Shown here: piece by piece, positions 4,281 through 7,166 of the stretch
How the letters are laid out: the number at the start of each line of letters is the position of its first letter
How positions within the stretch are numbered: position 1 is the first letter of the stretch
Assembly: GCA_021629085.1 (NCBI GenBank)
Contig: JAJXRJ010000060.1
Span: 1 to 7,166, forward strand
Source of the DNA: Oscillospiraceae bacterium
Lineage (GTDB): Bacteria; Bacillota; Clostridia; UMGS1810
Length of the DNA: 7,166 nt
Reading direction: 5' to 3'
The notes under the pieces: model-generated
Seen by the model: the letters and a program-made list of their open reading frames with translations, nothing else
What the model was told of the DNA's origin: nothing
Databases searched by the model: none
Translations under genes and position numbers: made by a program

Positions 4281-4676
4281 CTAAAATGGCAAGTCGTCGT
4301 CATTCGGGATAGGCACTGCAACATCAGAAAGCTCCACTTGCGGCTGGTCAAAGGTGTACTGCGCCTTATTATCCCCGGCAAAATATACCTCATCGGCTAT
4401 AACTTCAGTCACATAGTGGGTTTGCCCATCTTTGTCGTAATTGCGCGTTTGAAGTGTGCCAACCACGGCAAGCATACGGCCCTTTGTAAAATATTTAGCC
4501 AAAAACTCCGCGTTTTGCCGCCATGCCACACAGTTGATAAAATCTGCCGTCTGCTGGCCATCCTTTGCAAACCTGCGGTTCACCGCCACCGAAAATCTGC
4601 ATACGCTCACCCCGGTCTGCGTGGTGCGAAGCTCTGGGTCTTTTGTCAGCCTGCCTAGTAAGATTACTTTGTTCAT
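4281..4676 (-). CDS. ssb: Single-stranded DNA-binding protein (131 aa)
   Basis: The ATG at 4676 overlaps the preceding TGA (ATGA) and has AAAGGAG upstream. The protein opens M-N-K-V-I-L-L-G-R-L-T-K-D-P-E-L-R, the hallmark of bacterial-type SSB. It continues with the OB-fold (to about residue 105), including F-I-N-C-V-A-W-R. A short linker follows and an acidic tip D-D-D-L-P-F, the standard docking tail for replication and repair partners. The linker is shorter than in chromosomal SSBs, as is common for phage copies. It protects single strands exposed at the phage fork and during recombination. Confidence 0.96.
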   Translation of the reverse strand: MNKVILLGRLTKDPELRTTQTGVSVCRFSVAVNRRFAKDGQQTADFINCVAWRQNAEFLAKYFTKGRMLAVVGTLQTRNYDKDGQTHYVTEVIADEVYFAGDNKAQYTFDQPQVELSDVAVPIPNDDDLPF

Positions 4677-5464
4677 GGGGTTTCTCCTTTCATTCGCTTT
4701 TTTAGTGCTGATATTTCAAAATCACTCATTTGCGCATTTTCGTTGTAGTTTTGGAATTTATTTTTTTGCTGCACGCCAGGCCGCTTTTGTCCGCCCGCCT
4801 TTTTTTCCTGGTAGTCCCGCACGAGTGCACGGGCTTGGTCTGCGGTCTTTACCCCGCCGCTCTCCCAGTTGATTAAAATTTTTTCAACATACCGCACGCT
4901 TCGGGCGCCCGATTTGGCAGATTCGGCAATCGCCAAACAAAGCACATCATCGCAAAACGTGTCCTGCCACGAGATTAGGCAATCCCGTACAGTGGGAGTC
5001 AGCATCCCAATATTTTCCTCATAGCATTGGAAAACGTCTGTTTCGCGCGCGCGCGTATCTACAACAACAACTTTTAAATCATTATCATTATCATTGTCAT
5101 TATCATTATCATAAAGGCATCGGTTCGCATCGCTTGGCATACGTTCGCATGCGTTCGCATTTCTTTTTATGCGATCGCATGCGATCGCATCCTCGTTTTT
5201 TCCTATACTTTTACCTTCACCCCACCGCTTGCTCGCATTTGCCCGGTTTTTTTCGCACTTTTGCTCATATTTTTTTTGGTTTCGGTCTAAATCGTCCACG
5301 ATGGAGATATATGCAATTTTTGCTGCACCGGTAATGTCGGCACATTTCCCGGTTGTTACGTAGCAAAAGATTGCCTTGATTAACTGTCCTGCCTCCTGGT
5401 CGGTCAGGGCAGCAAATAGCTTCCCATGCGCATGGTATAAAATAAAGCTGTTTTTTTCTTTCAT
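4673..5464 (-). CDS. Replisome organizer / DnaD-like replication initiator (263 aa)
   Basis: The ATG at 5464 overlaps the preceding stop (ATGA). Residues 1-80 match the DUF6291-type N-terminal domain of phage replication proteins (Y-H-A-H-G-K-L-F-A-A-L, N-R-A-N-A-S-K-R-W). Residues about 84-142 are a low-complexity linker with a D-N repeat (119-129). Residues about 145-215 look like a DnaD/DnaB_2 domain, with the signature Y192-V-E-K-I196-L-I-N-W200 (YxxxIxxW). The tail is basic and Gln/Lys-rich. Such proteins bind the phage origin and recruit host helicase and loader. The linker DNA holds eight 10-bp iterons, so the gene probably contains its own origin. No separate helicase loader is seen in the window. 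Confidence 0.85.
   Translation of the reverse strand: MKEKNSFILYHAHGKLFAALTDQEAGQLIKAIFCYVTTGKCADITGAAKIAYISIVDDLDRNQKKYEQKCEKNRANASKRWGEGKSIGKNEDAIACDRIKRNANACERMPSDANRCLYDNDNDNDNDNDLKVVVVDTRARETDVFQCYEENIGMLTPTVRDCLISWQDTFCDDVLCLAIAESAKSGARSVRYVEKILINWESGGVKTADQARALVRDYQEKKAGGQKRPGVQQKNKFQNYNENAQMSDFEISALKKRMKGETP
5044..5055. repeat. (CG)6 alternating tract
   Basis: Twelve bases of pure alternating C and G lie inside the replisome organizer gene, 56 bp from the first iteron unit. It codes part of T-R-A-R-E. Alternating CG is prone to left-handed DNA and is unusual in this context next to an A+T-rich block. Confidence 0.85.
5078..5112. repeat. A+T-rich ATTATC hexamer repeat (candidate unwinding element)
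   Basis: About five and a half ATTATC/ATTGTC units follow the A+T-rich 5071-5080 stretch and directly adjoin the iterons. On the coding strand they read as alternating Asp-Asn. A+T-rich repeat DNA next to iterons is the usual build of a DNA-unwinding element. Confidence 0.75.
5111..5190. other. Iteron array, candidate phage replication origin
   Basis: Eight head-to-tail 10-bp units lie in perfect phase. On the minus strand the consensus is ATGCGAWCGC. Units from 5190 downward: ATGCGATCGC twice, one divergent (ATAAAAAGAA), ATGCGAACGC, ATGCGAACGT, ATGCCAAGCG, ATGCGAACCG, ATGCCTTTAT. Ten is not a multiple of three, so each unit is read in a different frame and codes different residues; the periodicity must be kept at DNA level. 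One unit per helical turn fits cooperative initiator binding. Origins inside the initiator gene are known in lambda (O) and in Firmicute phages such as TP901-1 and SPP1. Confidence 0.8.
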
Positions 5465-5745
5465 TCACTCAGCCGCCTTAACATTCTTTTCGCGCTGAGA
5501 ACACCCGAAACAATCTCGCTTGACCGATGTTCTTCTTGTGTGATAAACCGCTTTAACTCCATAATGTCCTGCATGGTTGGACGGTAGTATCCCGCGCCGT
5601 TTTGCAGGTTTAGGATAGGATCGTTCCGCCGTGCATGCGATATGGCTTTTCGGATAACCCTGTCGTCCAACCCGGTGCGCCGCACAAGCTCCTCCCGCGT
5701 CACTGCATTTTCTTTGCCGTATGGGATGCAATCCAGTATGTCCAT
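5461..5745 (-). CDS. Winged-helix phage DNA-binding protein (94 aa)
   Basis: The ATG at 5745 follows AGGGGG at SD distance, 9 bp after the nuclease stop. Residues about 13-55 form a winged helix-turn-helix: N-A-V-T-R-E-E-L-V-R-R-T-G-L, then D-R-V-I-R-K-A-I as recognition helix, then N-G-A-G-Y-Y-R-P as the wing hairpin. The C-terminal part (60-94) is helical and charged. Similar small proteins lie immediately before the replisome organizer in many Firmicute phages. A replication accessory or operon regulator role is inferred. Its stop overlaps the initiator start, so stoichiometric expression is likely. Confidence 0.78.
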   Translation of the reverse strand: MDILDCIPYGKENAVTREELVRRTGLDDRVIRKAISHARRNDPILNLQNGAGYYRPTMQDIMELKRFITQEEHRSSEIVSGVLSAKRMLRRLSE

Positions 5746-5754
5746 TTCAACCCC

Positions 5755-6537
5755 CTAACCATCGTATTCATACTCTAAATCCTCTAAACTGACAATTTCG
5801 GTTAATACTTTCGTATGCTTACAGTAATCGCATTTCCCGCACCTGTTCGGCTCTATTTTCCCGTATTTTATCGCCTGAAATCGGGGCGCATACTCTGCAA
5901 CAAGCTCCAACGCCGTGTCCAGATATGGCTGCGGGATATGGTATACGTTTAAATCCGGTTCGGGCTCTTTTGTGATTGCCGCAATGTAGAACGGCAGATG
6001 GTTCCCTTCGATTGCCTGATAGATTGCGCCCTGGATGTCATATCCCCACGCCTGTATAAAGTTCAGGTGGCCCTGCCCAGCTTTCCATACAGGCGCAAAA
6101 TCCTTCATCACTTTCAAATCCACAATGCATTTGCCGGGATGATAGCTGTCAATCTTGCTTTTAAATGGCACATTGGCAATCACGCCTGTTTTTATGACTT
6201 GTTTCTTTCCGGACATGTAGCGCATAAACAGCGCGTCGCGCTCTGCACGGGAAATAATATTGTTTGCCTGCTTGTATTGCGATTTGAGCTCTCCGGTTTG
6301 TGTAAATATATCTGGATGTGCCTGTTCGAATTTGTCCAGCTTGCCCTCAAAATATGCGTCTACATAAGAGCCAACCAAAAGTGCAGTAGTAGGGGCGGGC
6401 GTATATTCACCGCGCACTTTTGCAAGTGCAGCCGCCTCACACTGCATAAAGTCTTTAAACTGGGACGCGCCCAAATATTGCATTTGATTGGCCTTAGAAA
6501 AGTATGTAGCAGATGTAATGCGCTTTTGCTTGTTCAT
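5755..6537 (-). CDS. PD-(D/E)XK nuclease, RecB/RecE-like exonuclease (260 aa)
   Basis: The start is ATG 6537, overlapping the preceding stop (ATGA); a longer frame to 6687 is only an overlap into the upstream gene. Motifs in order: S25-Q-F-K-D-F-M-Q-C33; G56-S-Y-V-D60; K128-I-D130; I138-V-D140-L-K142 (the D-x-K catalytic motif); and Q169-G-A-I-Y173 (the QxxxY motif of RecB-family nucleases). C233, C236 and C239 form a C-x2-C-x2-C cluster and, with C33, could hold an Fe-S cluster, as in Cas4 and AddB. It is probably a DNA-end exonuclease that makes single strands for phage recombination. A RecT-like annealing partner is not seen and may lie to the right. Confidence 0.88.
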   Translation of the reverse strand: MNKQKRITSATYFSKANQMQYLGASQFKDFMQCEAAALAKVRGEYTPAPTTALLVGSYVDAYFEGKLDKFEQAHPDIFTQTGELKSQYKQANNIISRAERDALFMRYMSGKKQVIKTGVIANVPFKSKIDSYHPGKCIVDLKVMKDFAPVWKAGQGHLNFIQAWGYDIQGAIYQAIEGNHLPFYIAAITKEPEPDLNVYHIPQPYLDTALELVAEYAPRFQAIKYGKIEPNRCGKCDYCKHTKVLTEIVSLEDLEYEYDG

Positions 6538-7058
6538 TTGAGCACATCCACCGCCTTCCCGGGCACAGTGGCGTGTTCCGCACAGCCCGCACACAGCGCC
6601 CGGCCATATTTTTGATAAGTATACCGCGCGACCTGTGCTCCGTCCATCTGTTTGTACGGCGCGATCGCGTTCCCGCACTGCTCGCATATCACAGTCCCAC
6701 CCGCATCTGCCTTAATTTCTTTCGGAATAAATGGCCGGATGCGCAGCCCGTCCACCAGGTCACGGCCAAATTTGATGTTATGCTCCACAAACAGCTGGAT
6801 TTGCTTGCCCTCCCAATCCTCAATGTAGGGCGTTCCGTAAATCCTTTGGATAGTCTTAGAGTTGGTGGCATTTAAAATGAGCGGTTTTACCTTTTCGCAA
6901 AAATATATGACAGAGCACTCTTCTTTCCGGCCTTCCGCGCCGGTCACAATTTCGCGGCGCACAGTTTTTATAGTTGCTACTAAATCTTCTCCCGGTTCCA
7001 GCGCATAAGCACCCAGGTAATCCGGATTTGTTAGCTTCTTCCAGTGGGTTTTAGCCAT
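6534..7058 (-). CDS. Conserved phage recombination-module protein with zinc ribbon (174 aa)
   Basis: The ATG at 7058 has GAAAGGAG at ideal spacing. Residues 1-112 contain a pattern conserved in Firmicute phages: H-W-K-K-L-T-N-P-D-Y-L-G-A-Y-A-L near the N-terminus, L-N-A-T-N-S-K-T-I, then I-E-D-W-E-G-K-Q-I-Q-L-F-V-E and L-R-I-R-P-F. The strand-rich make-up suggests an OB-like or beta-barrel fold, which is inference. The C-terminal part has C125-E-Q-C128 and C156-A-G-C159, a zinc ribbon. It is coupled to the nuclease by a 4-bp overlap, so a role in DNA-end processing or single-strand binding is plausible. No activity is proven from sequence. Confidence 0.75.
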   Translation of the reverse strand: MAKTHWKKLTNPDYLGAYALEPGEDLVATIKTVRREIVTGAEGRKEECSVIYFCEKVKPLILNATNSKTIQRIYGTPYIEDWEGKQIQLFVEHNIKFGRDLVDGLRIRPFIPKEIKADAGGTVICEQCGNAIAPYKQMDGAQVARYTYQKYGRALCAGCAEHATVPGKAVDVLK

Positions 7059-7088
7059 CGTTTTCTCCTTTCACCATATGCACAGTTT

Positions 7089-7116
7089 CCGGTTTTTCAA
7101 ACAGGAACGAAACCGG
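7089..7116. repeat. 7-bp inverted repeat in leader of the zinc-ribbon gene
   Basis: CCGGTTT (7089-7095) and AAACCGG (7110-7116) are perfect inverted copies 14 bp apart in the 78-bp gap between the right-edge gene and the gene starting at 7058. No T run follows on the minus strand, so it is not a standard terminator. It could be mRNA structure or an operator. Confidence 0.4.
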
Positions 7117-7136
7117 CCAAAGCAAACCGAAATGTG

Positions 7137-7166
7137 TTATACCTTCTTAACTGCCCAGTTGCCCGC
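7137..7166 (-). CDS. C-terminal end of a gene entering from the right edge
   Basis: An open minus-strand frame from the window edge codes A-G-N-W-A-V-K-K-V and stops at TAA (7139-7137). By position it is likely the preceding gene of the recombination module (an ATPase or annealing protein is typical there), but nine residues cannot identify it. Other frames in this segment also stop soon. Confidence 0.4.
   Translation of the reverse strand, partial: AGNWAVKKV

Noticed and set aside
4271..4393. N-terminal extension of the RusA frame to 4393
   Set aside because: It overlaps SSB; the start at 4270 has AGGAGG and gives the usual RusA length.
5998..6615. Plus-strand 205-codon open frame opposite the nuclease gene
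   Set aside because: The minus strand codes a protein with ordered nuclease motifs; this is a shadow frame without initiation signals.
6538..6687. N-terminal extension of the nuclease frame to 6687
   Set aside because: It overlaps the upstream gene entirely, is Arg-rich and unlike the family, and the ATG at 6537 forms a clean ATGA junction.

Overview
The window looks like the replication and recombination (early/middle) segment of a temperate phage or prophage of a low-to-mid G+C Firmicute, most likely a gut clostridium. This is inferred from protein families and gene order; no host gene or tRNA is present to fix the host. All phage backbone genes are on the minus strand and read right to left. 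They are tightly packed: ATGA overlaps join three gene pairs, and most starts have a strong Shine-Dalgarno (SD) sequence.

From right to left the minus-strand operon contains: the last codons of an unidentified gene; a conserved phage protein with a C-terminal zinc ribbon; a PD-(D/E)XK nuclease of the RecB/RecE-like type with a possible Fe-S cysteine set; a winged-helix protein; a replisome organizer (DUF6291-like N-terminus, DnaD-like C-terminus); a single-stranded DNA-binding protein (SSB); and a RusA Holliday-junction resolvase. Next come accessory genes: a DUF6948-like protein, a (Gly-X)n repeat protein, a small gene with a TTG start or a frameshift, a DUF7666-like pentapeptide-repeat protein, a zinc-ribbon protein, and two small proteins. 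The operon ends with a DUF1492/ArpU-like sigma-region-4 regulator, the kind of gene that usually sits just before the phage late genes. At the far left a cysteine-rich minus-strand gene runs off the edge.

Between the late-type regulator and that left-edge gene is an A+T-rich plus-strand cassette (about 240-875). It has its own consensus promoter with a palindrome in the spacer, three very small genes (a 36-aa hydrophobic/basic peptide, a 52-aa two-helix membrane protein, a 57-aa ribbon-helix-helix protein) and its own terminator. This is the layout of a phage 'moron'.

The two strongest non-coding signals are these. (1) Eight consecutive 10-bp iterons (5111-5190) next to an A+T-rich hexanucleotide repeat lie inside the replisome organizer gene and are probably the phage replication origin. 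(2) Three GGAACTA repeats at exactly 10-bp spacing (209-235) lie upstream of a minus-strand extended -10 box and a leader terminator. This could be a regulated late promoter, with the DUF1492-like protein as a candidate activator.
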